DNA of 64,000 nt from contig OZ244780.1 in assembly GCA_965219565.1 (NCBI GenBank), positions 2,728,001 to 2,792,000 on the forward strand. Reading direction: 5' to 3'. Positions 53,031 to 61,372 of the stretch are shown one piece after another; position 1 is the first letter of the stretch; every line of letters begins with the position of its first letter. Both the position numbers and the translations under genes were made by a program. The notes below the pieces were generated by a model. The model saw only the letters and a program-made list of their open reading frames with translations, had not been told where the DNA came from and searched no databases. The DNA comes from DAOUJI01 sp965219565. GTDB taxonomy: Bacteria; Chloroflexota; Dehalococcoidia; Lucifugimonadales; JAGWBF01.

Positions 53031-53115
53031 GGTGGTGAGGCCCTTCGACAAGCTCAGGGCGAACGGTTTGAGGTAAACCAGCCGTTCGTGGTGAGCCTGT
53101 CCAACCACCTCCTTG
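53031..53115. repeat. Dispersed inverted repeat (TTCGACAAGCTCAGG type)
   Basis: GGTGGTGAGGCCCTTCGACA and the following AGCTCAGGGCGAACGG are mirrored by CCGTTCGTGGTGAGCCTGTC and CAACCACC, with a short centre. It lies between the thiolase-like and hydrolase genes. A single arm of the same repeat is at 10222-10260. Confidence 0.75.
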
Positions 53116-53175
53116 CAGGTTCGTTGGACTTTCCAAACGGGCCCAGACGCTAGGGCGGCGGGTTAAGGAGGTTCG

Positions 53176-53889
53176 GTGGTACAGCTAGTGTTCCTCCACG
53201 GCCCAGGCGCCGGGGGAACGGCCAGGTCGTTTGCCCGCCAGCTGGAGCGTTTTCCCGGCAGCTTGGCGCCGACTTTTCCGGGCCACCCCGACGGGGAGCC
53301 CTGCCCCAGCGTGGAGCGAAGCGCCGAATGGTTGAGGGGTTGGCTGTGGGCACAGGGCCATCGCCAAAATTTAGTGCTGGCGGGATACACCCTTGGGGCC
53401 TGCACAGCCCTCCAGTATGCCCTTGACTACCCCGATGAAGTGAAGGGCCTCGTCCTGATGACTATGGCCCTTCGCCTGAAACAACGAAACCAAGCCTCCC
53501 TCGAACTCAGGCTGAGAGCTGCACAAGACCCGGTCGCGTTCGAGGAGTGGATCGAAATGATGCGGGGCATCTTGAAGTTCGTCGAACCGGATTTTAGAGA
53601 GAAGCTTTTAGATGACCACCGTCTGGTTGGGCCTATGTCCCAGTATCGTGACCTCCAAATCATAGACGGCTTTGACGCAACCGACCGTATACGCTGCCTT
53701 GGCAAGCCGCTATTGCTGGTGAGAGGAATGGACGACCCGCTGGACCCGCCGGAGTATGAGCTGGAAATCCATCAGGCCGTCCCAGGGTCCCGGTACCTGA
53801 AGCTGCACGACGCAGGCCACTTCCCCATGGCCGAACGCCCTGACGACGTAAACCAGGCCATCCAGGAGTTCCTGGACTCCCTGCAATGA
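53176..53889 (+). CDS. Alpha/beta hydrolase
   Basis: 237-residue alpha/beta hydrolase starting at GTG with AAGGAGG just upstream. The N-terminal LVFLHGPGAGGTARSFARQL is the oxyanion HG motif. The nucleophile elbow is unusual: GYTLGACTALQYAL, with Thr where Ser is expected, then the acid in VRGMDDPLDP and His in HDAGHFPMAE. Thr at the nucleophile position may reflect a changed or lost hydrolytic activity. The ending is normal. It is not closely related to the partial hydrolase at the start of the window. Confidence 0.82.
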   Translation: MVQLVFLHGPGAGGTARSFARQLERFPGSLAPTFPGHPDGEPCPSVERSAEWLRGWLWAQGHRQNLVLAGYTLGACTALQYALDYPDEVKGLVLMTMALRLKQRNQASLELRLRAAQDPVAFEEWIEMMRGILKFVEPDFREKLLDDHRLVGPMSQYRDLQIIDGFDATDRIRCLGKPLLLVRGMDDPLDPPEYELEIHQAVPGSRYLKLHDAGHFPMAERPDDVNQAIQEFLDSLQ

Positions 53890-54024
53890 TCGAAGGCGGG
53901 ACCTCACACCCTGGTCTGAGAGAGTTCAACGTCACACCTTAGAGACGTACAGTATTCATCAAGGCCAGCCAGAACTGTTGGTCTCCTTACACCCGTCCCA
54001 TATCTACCGCACCACTACAACAGG

Positions 54025-54054
54025 TTGACACTCCAATTTGGCCGATGATAGAAT
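54025..54054 (+). promoter_or_regulatory. Sigma70-type promoter of citrate synthase
   Basis: TTGACA (54025-54030) and TAGAAT (54049-54054) are spaced by 18 bp. The predicted start leaves a leader of roughly 155 bases before the ATG at 54217. Nothing else is recognisable in the stretch 53890-54216. Confidence 0.65.
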
Positions 54055-54216
54055 CCCGATGGCGGCATCGGCGGCTGGTTAGCGGACCAGAGGCTCGATT
54101 GGCCGTGTTCTGTTTTAATGGCCCCAACTGTTTTCCTTCCGGTACGAAGGAAAACGACGGACGCCAAGCCTTGCGTCAGCGTTAGCCCCGGGCGGTGCGC
54201 CCATGGAGGAGATGCC

Positions 54217-55359
54217 ATGGTACAGCCGAAAGCACAAATCCACCGTGGACTGAAGGATGTATACCTGGACACCAGCGAGGCGAGCTTCATAGACGGTGAA
54301 GTGGGCAAGCTGTTGTACCGGGGTTACGACATCCACGACCTGGCCGAAAAGTCTACCTTCGAAGAGGTCATGCACCTCCTTCTCATCGGGAAACTTCCCA
54401 CGTCAGCCGAATTGAGGGACTTCGACGCCCAACTCAGGCTTAACAGGGAGATCCCAGAGGGGGTGTACACGGTTCTGGACATCGTTAAAGACAGTCACCC
54501 CATGGACGCCCTCCGGACGGGAGTCTCGGCCCTGGCAGCGTTCGACCCGGAAGTTGGAGACAATTCCCCGGAGGCCACGCTGCGGAAAGGGATTCGAGTC
54601 ACCGCCCAGGGACCCACCATCGTAGCGGCCCACCACAGGATCAGGCAGGGATTGGACCCGGTGGCCCCAAACCCCAACTTGACCCACGCCGCAAACTTCC
54701 TCTACATGCTCATGGGCGAGGAGCCTGACGACGAGACGACAAAGCTCATGGACGTGGACTTCATACTCCACGCCGAGCACAGCGCCAACGCATCGGCCTT
54801 CGCCGCCAGAGTCACCGCGTCCACTCTTTCTGACCTCCACTCGGCCATCGTCACCGGTATAGGCGTCCTCAAGGGACCCTGGCACGGCGGGGCGGCGGAA
54901 GAGGTCATGAAGATGGCCATGGACATCGGCGACGCCAGCAACGCTGAGGCTTGGGCCCGTAACCTTCTGGACGGCGGCGGCAAGATCATGGGGTTCGGCC
55001 ACCGTGTATACAAGGCAGAAGACCCTAGGGCACGTCACCTGAGAGACCGCTCCAAGACCCTCGGGGAAAAGCTGGGCAAGCCCCACTGGTTCCAGATACT
55101 GCGCCACCTGGAAGAAGAGGTGATGGTCCCCTACAGGGCAAAGGGCATCTATGTCAACGTCGACTTCTTCGCCGGCTCCATCTACAACCTTCTCGGAATC
55201 CCCGAGGACCTGTTCATTTCCATCTTCGCCCTGGGCCGCATTCCCGGCTGGACGCTTCAGTGCCTGGAACAGTACTCCGACAACATTCTCATCCGACCGC
55301 TGCTGGACTACACGGGCCCCATGGACGTTGAATACGTGCCGATAGAACAGCGGTCATAG
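54217..55359 (+). CDS. gltA: Citrate synthase (or 2-methylcitrate synthase)
   Basis: 380-residue citrate/2-methylcitrate synthase, condensing acetyl- or propionyl-CoA with oxaloacetate. I chose the ATG at 54217 with GGAGGA six bases upstream; the open frame starts at 54118. Catalytic residues: His in FILHAEHSANASAFA, His in KIMGFGHRVYKAEDPR, and Asp in VNVDFFAGSIYNLLG. Length and GPWHGGAAEEVMKM fit the short bacterial type that includes methylcitrate synthase, so the preferred acyl-CoA is open. Promoter at 54025 and terminator at 55386 make it a monocistronic unit. Confidence 0.95.
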   Translation: MVQPKAQIHRGLKDVYLDTSEASFIDGEVGKLLYRGYDIHDLAEKSTFEEVMHLLLIGKLPTSAELRDFDAQLRLNREIPEGVYTVLDIVKDSHPMDALRTGVSALAAFDPEVGDNSPEATLRKGIRVTAQGPTIVAAHHRIRQGLDPVAPNPNLTHAANFLYMLMGEEPDDETTKLMDVDFILHAEHSANASAFAARVTASTLSDLHSAIVTGIGVLKGPWHGGAAEEVMKMAMDIGDASNAEAWARNLLDGGGKIMGFGHRVYKAEDPRARHLRDRSKTLGEKLGKPHWFQILRHLEEEVMVPYRAKGIYVNVDFFAGSIYNLLGIPEDLFISIFALGRIPGWTLQCLEQYSDNILIRPLLDYTGPMDVEYVPIEQRS

Positions 55360-55385
55360 AGAACACCGCCAACGAGCTTGACATC

Positions 55386-55406
55386 GAGGGGGCTTTCAGC
55401 CCCCTC
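55386..55406 (+). terminator. Rho-independent terminator after citrate synthase
   Basis: GAGGGGGCT-TTC-AGCCCCCTC is a perfect 9-bp hairpin directly followed by TAATTTGTTTT. It starts 26 bp after the citrate synthase stop. Confidence 0.92.
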
Positions 55407-55441
55407 TAATTTGTTTTGGCCGCTACAAGGGTCCAGTTAGC

Positions 55442-56683
55442 ATGAACGCAGAAGCCGAGATAATTCGGCGCATTAGAGATCGGGGCAGGATCACCTTCGC
55501 CGAGTACATGGAGACGGCCCTGTACTGGCCTGACGGCGGCTACTACACCACCACTGAGCCGGGAGCCGAAGGCGATTTCTACACAGCTCCACAAGCCCAT
55601 CCCGCCTTTGGGAGCCTTATTGCCTTACAACTGTTCCAGATGTGGGACATCTTGGACCGGCCCAGACTGTTTTGGGCAGTCGAGATGGGAGCGGGAAACG
55701 GAAGGCTCTGCCACGACGTTATGTCATTCTCTCCCCAACTCCCTGGCGATTTTAGCCGCGCCCTCCACTACATCTGCATCGACCGGGCCGCGAGACAAGG
55801 GTTGGAAGGGGACCTGCCGCCTGACTTAAGAGACAATGTGGACCGCTTGGTCTCCCATACGGTCCCGCTGAAGAACGTGGTTGGCTGCTTCCTGTCAAAC
55901 GAACTGCCCGACGCCTTTCCCGTCCACAGGGTCACTATGGAGGGTGGAGAACTGAGGGAGATTTTCGTAACGGAAGGCCCGGAAGACACCCCGACGGAAG
56001 AAACGGGTGAACCCTCCACAGCCGCCCTAGCCCAACATCTGGAAGCCCTTGGCGTCAGCCTGGAAGAAGGGCAGAGAGCCGAGATTAACCTGGAACTAGG
56101 CCCCTGGATGAAGGCTGTATCGGATGCGCTGTCCCGGGGTTATGTTGTCACAATAGACTACGGCGGCTTGGCGCCGGAACTCTACGCTCCAGGCCGCAGA
56201 CAGGGAACGCTGTCGGGACACTTCAAACACACGCCGGTCGCCGACCCATTGCAGCGGACGGGCCGCCAGGACCTCACTGCCCACGTGGACTTCTCGACCA
56301 TCGTCCGCCAAGGCCGGACACACGGGCTAACGCCCATTGGAATCACTACGCAGCAGCGATTCCTAAATAACCTCGGACTTGACCTGTTCATCAGAAAACT
56401 GAGGACTCTGGGTCTAAGTCAGGGAGCGCTTGACGCCAATCGCATGGGGATGTTGGACTTGGGAAGGCCCGGGGAAATGGGGGACTTCAAGGTCCTGGTC
56501 CAAGGCAAGGGCGTCGAACAGCGAAGCCTATGGGGACTGGATGGGGCCGAACTGGCCACTGAACTGGCGGAACCGCCACTGCTCACGCCAACCCACGTTG
56601 AAGTCCTATCGGGACGCTACCCTCATCTTGCGGGCTCGCTGCCAGCCGGAACGTGGGCCGACTTGCTGAGGGACGACGGCTAG
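55442..56683 (+). CDS. MidA-like SAM-dependent methyltransferase
   Basis: 413-residue protein of the MidA/NDUFAF7 family (COG1565). It opens with AEIIRRIRDRGRITFAEYME and the diagnostic GGYYTT; the SAM loop is FWAVEMGAGNGRLCHDVM. The later SNELPDAFPVHRV, YVVTIDYGG and LTAHVDFSTI are family marks. The eukaryotic homologue methylates an arginine in complex I; the bacterial role is not settled. The ribosome site is weak. It is convergent with the small membrane protein gene, overlapping by four bases. Confidence 0.93.
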   Translation: MNAEAEIIRRIRDRGRITFAEYMETALYWPDGGYYTTTEPGAEGDFYTAPQAHPAFGSLIALQLFQMWDILDRPRLFWAVEMGAGNGRLCHDVMSFSPQLPGDFSRALHYICIDRAARQGLEGDLPPDLRDNVDRLVSHTVPLKNVVGCFLSNELPDAFPVHRVTMEGGELREIFVTEGPEDTPTEETGEPSTAALAQHLEALGVSLEEGQRAEINLELGPWMKAVSDALSRGYVVTIDYGGLAPELYAPGRRQGTLSGHFKHTPVADPLQRTGRQDLTAHVDFSTIVRQGRTHGLTPIGITTQQRFLNNLGLDLFIRKLRTLGLSQGALDANRMGMLDLGRPGEMGDFKVLVQGKGVEQRSLWGLDGAELATELAEPPLLTPTHVEVLSGRYPHLAGSLPAGTWADLLRDDG

Positions 56684-56868
56684 AACTTGAGGATGTTTTT
56701 ACGCTTGGCCTTGGGCGTAATCATGTGGAGACCAATCACAGCGGTGTAGATTCCGCCCGCTATGATTCCGATGATGGTAAGGAAGGGACCGCCGTAGATC
56801 ATGGCGGCTCCGATGACAACGGACCCGCCGATGAGATTGCCGAACTGTCCCGTCTGTTTCTTCCTCAT
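56680..56868 (-). CDS. Small two-helix membrane protein
   Basis: 62-residue protein (MRKKQTGQFGNLIGGSVVIG start). I chose the ATG at 56868 because AGGAGAAAAGC precedes it. Two hydrophobic segments (about residues 12-27 and 30-49), Gly- and Ile-rich, are followed by a basic C-terminus (KAKRKNILKF). Topology would place the basic end inside. No family recognised. It is convergent with the MidA-like gene and 177 bp beyond the rmuC stop. Confidence 0.65.
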   Translation of the reverse strand: MRKKQTGQFGNLIGGSVVIGAAMIYGGPFLTIIGIIAGGIYTAVIGLHMITPKAKRKNILKF

Positions 56869-57045
56869 GCTTTTCTCCTGGAAGACTAAGCCCACGATAT
56901 TATATACGACGGCCCCTCAATTGCAACGCGGTGTAACCGTCGAGTCCATACGAACCGGGGAAGGAAGAGACCAACTGTTCGAAGAGGCGACTCTCCAACT
57001 GCTTCGTAGAGGTCGGTCCTTTTTACTCCGGCGAAAGCCAGCCGA

Positions 57046-58281
57046 TTAGTCAGCCGCCAGTTTGCCTTCCTCCGCGGTCGGTCCCTCGTGAGCGTACCGG
57101 GACGTCCTGGGGTCCTCGTCAATAGCCGTAATTTCGGGGAAGTCATCCTCACTGCCTGTCACTAACTCCGCAAAACGTCTTCCTTGGGGAGCTACGGACT
57201 GGTCAAAGGAACCGATTGACCTATTGAATGCAGTGACGGCGGTTCCCAACTCGGACCCTACCTTCTGGTAGTGGCCCATGAAGGTCTTCATCCGATTGTA
57301 CATCTGGTCTCCGACCCTCTTTATCTCGGCTGCGTCGCGCGCCAGTCGCTCTTGCTGCCAGCCGCTATGTACGGCCCATAGAAGAGAAATTAGTGACACG
57401 GGTGTGACGATGGCAATGCGTTTTTGCATTCCGTAGTCGATAAGATCGGGATTAGCTCTGAGGGCGGCCGCTAGGAACTGGTCTCCAGGAACGAACATGA
57501 CGACGAAGTCAAGAGAGCCGTCAACATTGGCGCCGTAATTCTTCTTAGCCAGGTCGTCAACCTGCCTCTTCAATGCATTTGCGTGCTTAGTCAACGCTGC
57601 GCTGGCCGAGTCTTCGTCAGCGGCTTCGTGCGATTCCATGAATGCAGCCGTTGACGCCTTGGCGTCGACCACTACGGCCCGTTTGTTGGGCAGGTTGATG
57701 ACCATATCAGGGATGATTCCCGTCCCATCGATTGTTGACTGCTCGGCAAAATCGCAGTATTCAACCATTCCTGCAAGCTCTACAACTCGGTGCAATTGCA
57801 CTTCTCCCCAATTGCCCACTTGTCGGTTGTCGGTAAGCGCTCCCTTCAACTCTGTAGTTGCTTTGGTAACAGACTCTACTCTTGTGGTCAGGGATTCGAT
57901 CTGGGGGTTGAGCTTACCGTAGTTTTCGGACAAGGGTTTCACCAACTCCTGAAATTCCCTGTGCCTTCGGTCAAGTTCTCCTTTCGCAGTCTCCAAAGTC
58001 TTCCCCAAGTTTTCGTTGGCGAGGGTAAGAAAGGCTTGATTATTGTTTTGCAATGCACTGCTGGCCGTGGACTTGAAGGCTTCGTTTAGCTGCTCCTTGG
58101 CAACGTCTAGAATAGCCTGGGCCTCATCTGATTGCTCCAATTTGCCTTTGAGTCCAGCTATTTCTTCCCGATATTCAGCTTGCAGGGAAGCTGCCTCGCT
58201 CGTGGCACGTGCGCTTCGAACCAGCCAACTGGCTACTCCACCCACTATTAGGCCAATGATGATTCCCACTATCCATTCCAT
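57046..58281 (-). CDS. rmuC: RmuC family DNA recombination protein
   Basis: 411-residue RmuC. I chose the ATG at 58281, giving MEWIVGIIIGLIVGGVASWL, a single N-terminal transmembrane anchor. A coiled coil follows at about residues 30-140 (AEYREEIAGLKGKLEQSDEA), then the RmuC core: GNWGEVQLHRVVELAGMVEY, VINLPNKRAVVVDAKAS and AALRANPDLIDYGMQKRIAI. The core is a nuclease-like fold; the family limits inversions at short inverted repeats and has been linked to genome stability. It is divergent from the ammonium transporter gene, with the tandem operator between them. Confidence 0.93.
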   Translation of the reverse strand: MEWIVGIIIGLIVGGVASWLVRSARATSEAASLQAEYREEIAGLKGKLEQSDEAQAILDVAKEQLNEAFKSTASSALQNNNQAFLTLANENLGKTLETAKGELDRRHREFQELVKPLSENYGKLNPQIESLTTRVESVTKATTELKGALTDNRQVGNWGEVQLHRVVELAGMVEYCDFAEQSTIDGTGIIPDMVINLPNKRAVVVDAKASTAAFMESHEAADEDSASAALTKHANALKRQVDDLAKKNYGANVDGSLDFVVMFVPGDQFLAAALRANPDLIDYGMQKRIAIVTPVSLISLLWAVHSGWQQERLARDAAEIKRVGDQMYNRMKTFMGHYQKVGSELGTAVTAFNRSIGSFDQSVAPQGRRFAELVTGSEDDFPEITAIDEDPRTSRYAHEGPTAEEGKLAAD

Positions 58282-58319
58282 TGTCAATCGACTCCTTCGT
58301 GTATGGGTCGCCGTTCGAC

Positions 58320-58379
58320 GTAACAATTATTTTACACCCCCGCAACACACGAGTAACAAAACGGCAACAGGCCCGTAAC
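58320..58379 (+). promoter_or_regulatory. Six tandem 11-bp-spaced GTAAC-like half-sites (GlnR-like operator)
   Basis: GTAAC 58320, TTTAC 58331, GCAAC 58342, GTAAC 58353, GCAAC 58364 and GTAAC 58375: each starts exactly 11 bp after the last. Eleven-base direct repeats with a GTnAC/GnAAC core are how OmpR-family nitrogen regulators such as GlnR bind. The array ends 52 bp before the amt start. Its position in the divergent rmuC/amt region makes nitrogen control of amt the simplest reading; the regulator is not in the window. Confidence 0.7.
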
Positions 58380-58430
58380 ATCTTTCGAATAAAACGGAGT
58401 CGCCAATATCGGTTTATAGGAGGGGTGTCC

Positions 58431-59780
58431 ATGTTGAAACATGTTTCGTTAAGGAGAACGCTGACGCTGATGATGGCCGGGCTGTTGGCCGTCGGCATCA
58501 TCGGCGGCTACAACGTGGCGTTTGGACAGGTCGACGACGAGACCCAGGAAGCCATCAACGTAGTGGACGACAACCTGGGCGCTTTCATCACCCTGGCGGC
58601 CGCCTTCCTGGTGTTCTTCATGCAAGCGGGTTTCGCCTTCCTTGGAGCGGGCTTGATACGCACCAAGAACACCACCAACTACATGACCAAGTCCTTCATG
58701 GACTTTGCCATCGCGTCCCTGTCCTTCTGGGCCTTCGGTTTCGCCTTCATGACCGGCGCATCCGCGGCCGGAATCATCGGAACGTCCAACTTCTTCCTTG
58801 TGGATGACAACTGGGTGGACTGGATGTTCCAAATGGTGTTCGCAGCCACCGCCGCGACCATCGTGGCCGGGGCCATCGCCGAGCGGACCAAAATCCAGAC
58901 CTACATGGCTTACAGCTTCATAGTGACTGCCCTCATATACCCCCTGTACGCCCACTGGGTGTGGGGCGGCGGATGGTTGGGCGACCTTTCGGCCATCAAC
59001 CTGCCTGGCGCGGTTGACTATGCCGGATCGGGCGTAGTCCACGCCGTCGGAGGATTCCTGGCGCTGGCAGCCTGCATGGTCGTGGGTCCCCGTATCGGCA
59101 AATTCAACGCCGACGGGTCCGCCAACATCCTATCCGGCCACAGCACGCCCTTCGTGATAATCGGGACCTTCATACTCTTCTTCGGGTGGTTCGGGTTCAA
59201 CATCGGCGGCAGCGACACCATCGGTTTGAACGCTGTCAACACTCTCCTCGCCGGAGCCACCGGAGCGGTCGTAGCGCTCTACATCAAACTGGTGCAGACC
59301 GGCAAGGCCGACATCCTTATGGCCTGCAACGGGGCCCTGGCGGGATTGGTGGGCATAACGGCGCCCTGCGCCTACGTGGACACCTGGGCCGCCGTGGTCA
59401 TCGGAGGCATAGCGGCGCCCATCATGATGCTCTCGCTCCAGTTCCTGGAAAAGGTCCTCAAGGTGGACGACCCGATTGGGGCCATCGCAGTCCACGGATT
59501 CTCTGGACTTTGGGGGCTCCTGGCGGTGGGGATATTCGCCGCGGGCCACAATGGCGTGAGCGGCCTCGTGGACGGGAACGCTGAGCAAATCGTCTCCCAG
59601 CTTATAAGCATGGCCGTGGTCGTGGCCTGGTCGCTAGTCACCGGTTTCGCCCTGTTCTTCGGCCTCAAGGCGACCATCGGTGTGCGGGCGAGCAGGGAAG
59701 AGGAGCTCGAAGGCTTGGACAAGTCCGAGCATGGGCTTGAAACCTACGTCACGGACGCGCCGCCTTCCTCAACGTTCTAA
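58431..59780 (+). CDS. amt: Ammonium transporter Amt, with signal peptide
   Basis: 449-residue Amt/Mep/Rh-family transporter. I chose the ATG at 58431 (AGGAGGGG upstream); the first 32 residues are a signal peptide ending near NVAFGQ, as in some bacterial Amt proteins. About 11 helices. The channel signature spans ATIVAGAIAERTKIQTYMAY, the first pore His region is VVHAVGGFLALAACMV, and the second pore His is in IAVHGFSGLWGLLAVG. The C-terminal tail SEHGLETYVTDAPPSSTF would contact PII. A second amt follows 332 bp downstream. Confidence 0.96.
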   Translation: MLKHVSLRRTLTLMMAGLLAVGIIGGYNVAFGQVDDETQEAINVVDDNLGAFITLAAAFLVFFMQAGFAFLGAGLIRTKNTTNYMTKSFMDFAIASLSFWAFGFAFMTGASAAGIIGTSNFFLVDDNWVDWMFQMVFAATAATIVAGAIAERTKIQTYMAYSFIVTALIYPLYAHWVWGGGWLGDLSAINLPGAVDYAGSGVVHAVGGFLALAACMVVGPRIGKFNADGSANILSGHSTPFVIIGTFILFFGWFGFNIGGSDTIGLNAVNTLLAGATGAVVALYIKLVQTGKADILMACNGALAGLVGITAPCAYVDTWAAVVIGGIAAPIMMLSLQFLEKVLKVDDPIGAIAVHGFSGLWGLLAVGIFAAGHNGVSGLVDGNAEQIVSQLISMAVVVAWSLVTGFALFFGLKATIGVRASREEELEGLDKSEHGLETYVTDAPPSSTF

Positions 59781-59800
59781 GCAAGCGGAAACAAGACCAA

Positions 59801-59863
59801 GGCAATGTGTTTCGGATGTAACAAAGATTTAACATCGATGCAAAATGTCCGAAACACATTGCC
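59801..59863. other. Perfect 16-bp inverted repeat between the two amt genes
   Basis: GGCAATGTGTTTCGGA (59801-59816) and TCCGAAACACATTGCC (59848-59863) are exact reverse complements with a 31-base centre that contains 11-bp-spaced GTAAC-like elements. No T-tract follows, so a plain terminator is unlikely. It could be an RNA structure protecting the first amt message or a two-dimer binding site. Confidence 0.75.
59818..59855 (+). promoter_or_regulatory. Four tandem 11-bp-spaced GTAAC-like half-sites
   Basis: GTAAC 59818, TTAAC 59829, GCAAA 59840 and GAAAC 59851 start at exact 11-bp intervals. This is the same pattern as upstream of the first amt gene. It sits inside the 16-bp inverted repeat and upstream of a small membrane peptide and the second amt. 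It suggests a second regulated promoter in the intergenic region. Confidence 0.6.
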
Positions 59864-59906
59864 CTCAGAATGCATATCAAGACGACAGCGGAGAGATGGA
59901 GGAAAG

Positions 59907-59996
59907 ATGTTGCCAGCAATTCTAGCGGGAGCCGTGTTCGTAGGACTCTTCGCGTTGTGGGTTGTGCTTCCGAGAAAGTTTGCCCAGAAGAACTAA
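59907..59996 (+). CDS. 29-residue single-helix membrane peptide
   Basis: A short ORF starting at an ATG with GGAGG five to nine bases upstream: MLPAILAGAVFVGLFALWVV, then LPRKFAQKN. One hydrophobic helix with a basic C-terminus on the inner face. It sits between two amt genes downstream of the tandem half-sites, so it may be a small regulator or subunit of the transporters. An alternative longer start at 59805 lacks a ribosome site and crosses the inverted repeat. Confidence 0.5.
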   Translation: MLPAILAGAVFVGLFALWVVLPRKFAQKN

Positions 59997-60014
59997 CACC
60001 CAAACCAAGATAAG

Positions 60015-60069
60015 TCCGACGCTGACCCAGTCCATACCCGTAGGGGCATGGACTGGGTTGCTTGTCGGA
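60015..60069. other. Long hairpin upstream of the second amt gene
   Basis: The inner stem GACCCAGTCCAT (60024-60035) pairs with ATGGACTGGGTT (60048-60059); the outer stem TCCGAC (60015-60020) pairs with GTCGGA (60064-60069). There is no T-tract, so it may be a leader structure or a message-protecting hairpin. It ends 44 bp before the second amt start. Confidence 0.65.
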
Positions 60070-60112
60070 GAAAAACATTAGGGGGAACACGGCAAAGGAG
60101 GGTTAGGCTGTC

Positions 60113-61372
60113 ATGATTGACTCAGGGGATACAGCATGGGTCCTAACGTCATCGGCTCTGGTGCTGCTTATGACGCCCGGGCTGGCGTTCTTCTACGGCG
60201 GCTTGTCGCGCCAAAAGAATGTCCTGTCCACCATAATGTACAGCTTCATGACCATCGGCATCGTGGGCGTAGTCTGGGTGCTGTGGGGATACAGCCTGGC
60301 CTTCGGGAATGACATTGGCGGTTTTATCGGAAACCTGAAGTTGTTCGGCCTCAACGGGGTCAGCGCTGAAGAGAGTACCCTTGGCCTGACCATTCCCGAC
60401 CAGGCGTTCATGATTTTCCAAGCCATGTTCGCCATCATCACGCCCGCCCTGATCACCGGCGCATTCGCCGAACGCATGAAGTTCAGCGCCTTCGTGATAT
60501 TCACCGTACTGTGGGTGACCATCGTATACGCTCCCGTGGCCCACTGGGTGTGGGGTGGAGGATGGCTCGCCCAGCTTGGAGCCCTCGACTTTGCGGGCGG
60601 CACCGTCGTCCACATCAACGCCGGCGTGGCGGCTCTGGTGGCGGCCTTCATCATTGGGCCGCGCATCGGGTTCGGCCAGCGGCCGATGACTCCCCATAAC
60701 GTTCCGATGATAGTGCTGGGAGCCGCGTTGCTGTGGTTCGGGTGGTTCGGGTTCAACGCCGGAAGCGCCCTGGCCGCCAACGGCACGGCGGTCAACGCAT
60801 TCGTGACCACGAACACCGCCACGGCTATGGCGGTTGTGGCGTGGGTCGCCATGTCCTGGATATTCGGCAAGAAGCCCAGTCTCGTCGGAGCGGCCTCCGG
60901 GGCGATCGCCGGGCTGGTCGCGATTACACCAGCCGCAGGTTTCGTCGGACCCATGCCCGCCATCATCATCGGCCTGGGCGCCGGGGTCATCTGCTATGGC
61001 TGTGTCGAGCTTCTGTTGAAGCTGAAGGTGGACGACGCCCTGGCCGTCTGGGGAGTCCACGGCATGGGAGGCACTTGGGGCGCCTTGGCAACCGGCCTAT
61101 TCGTAGGGATTGGGTTCGGAGGACTGGCGGAAGGCGTCACCCGAGGAGAGCAGATCCTGTACCAGCTGGCTGGAATAGGCGCCACCTGGGGATGGGCCCT
61201 GGTCACCACCGCTGTGATACTCGTAGCCATCAAGTACACCCTCGGCATACGGGCTGACGAGCCGCAAGAGGAAGAGGGATTGGACCTGTCTCAACACGGC
61301 GAGGAAGCTTACGTCTCCGCCGACGAATCTATAGTGGGCATCGCCGGCGGGTCAGGGGACGAAGAGGAATAA
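60113..61372 (+). CDS. amt: Ammonium transporter Amt, second copy
   Basis: 419-residue Amt transporter without a signal peptide; the first helix begins at about residue 8 (TAWVLTSSALVLLMTPGLAF). The channel region PALITGAFAERMKFSAFVIF, the pore His of VVHINAGVAALVAAFIIGPR, and the second His in AVWGVHGMGGTWGALATGLF are all present. It shares family motifs with the first copy but is clearly diverged, so the pair is old. The tail is acidic. glnA begins 60 bp downstream, probably on the same transcript. AGGAGGG precedes the start. Confidence 0.96.
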   Translation: MIDSGDTAWVLTSSALVLLMTPGLAFFYGGLSRQKNVLSTIMYSFMTIGIVGVVWVLWGYSLAFGNDIGGFIGNLKLFGLNGVSAEESTLGLTIPDQAFMIFQAMFAIITPALITGAFAERMKFSAFVIFTVLWVTIVYAPVAHWVWGGGWLAQLGALDFAGGTVVHINAGVAALVAAFIIGPRIGFGQRPMTPHNVPMIVLGAALLWFGWFGFNAGSALAANGTAVNAFVTTNTATAMAVVAWVAMSWIFGKKPSLVGAASGAIAGLVAITPAAGFVGPMPAIIIGLGAGVICYGCVELLLKLKVDDALAVWGVHGMGGTWGALATGLFVGIGFGGLAEGVTRGEQILYQLAGIGATWGWALVTTAVILVAIKYTLGIRADEPQEEEGLDLSQHGEEAYVSADESIVGIAGGSGDEEE

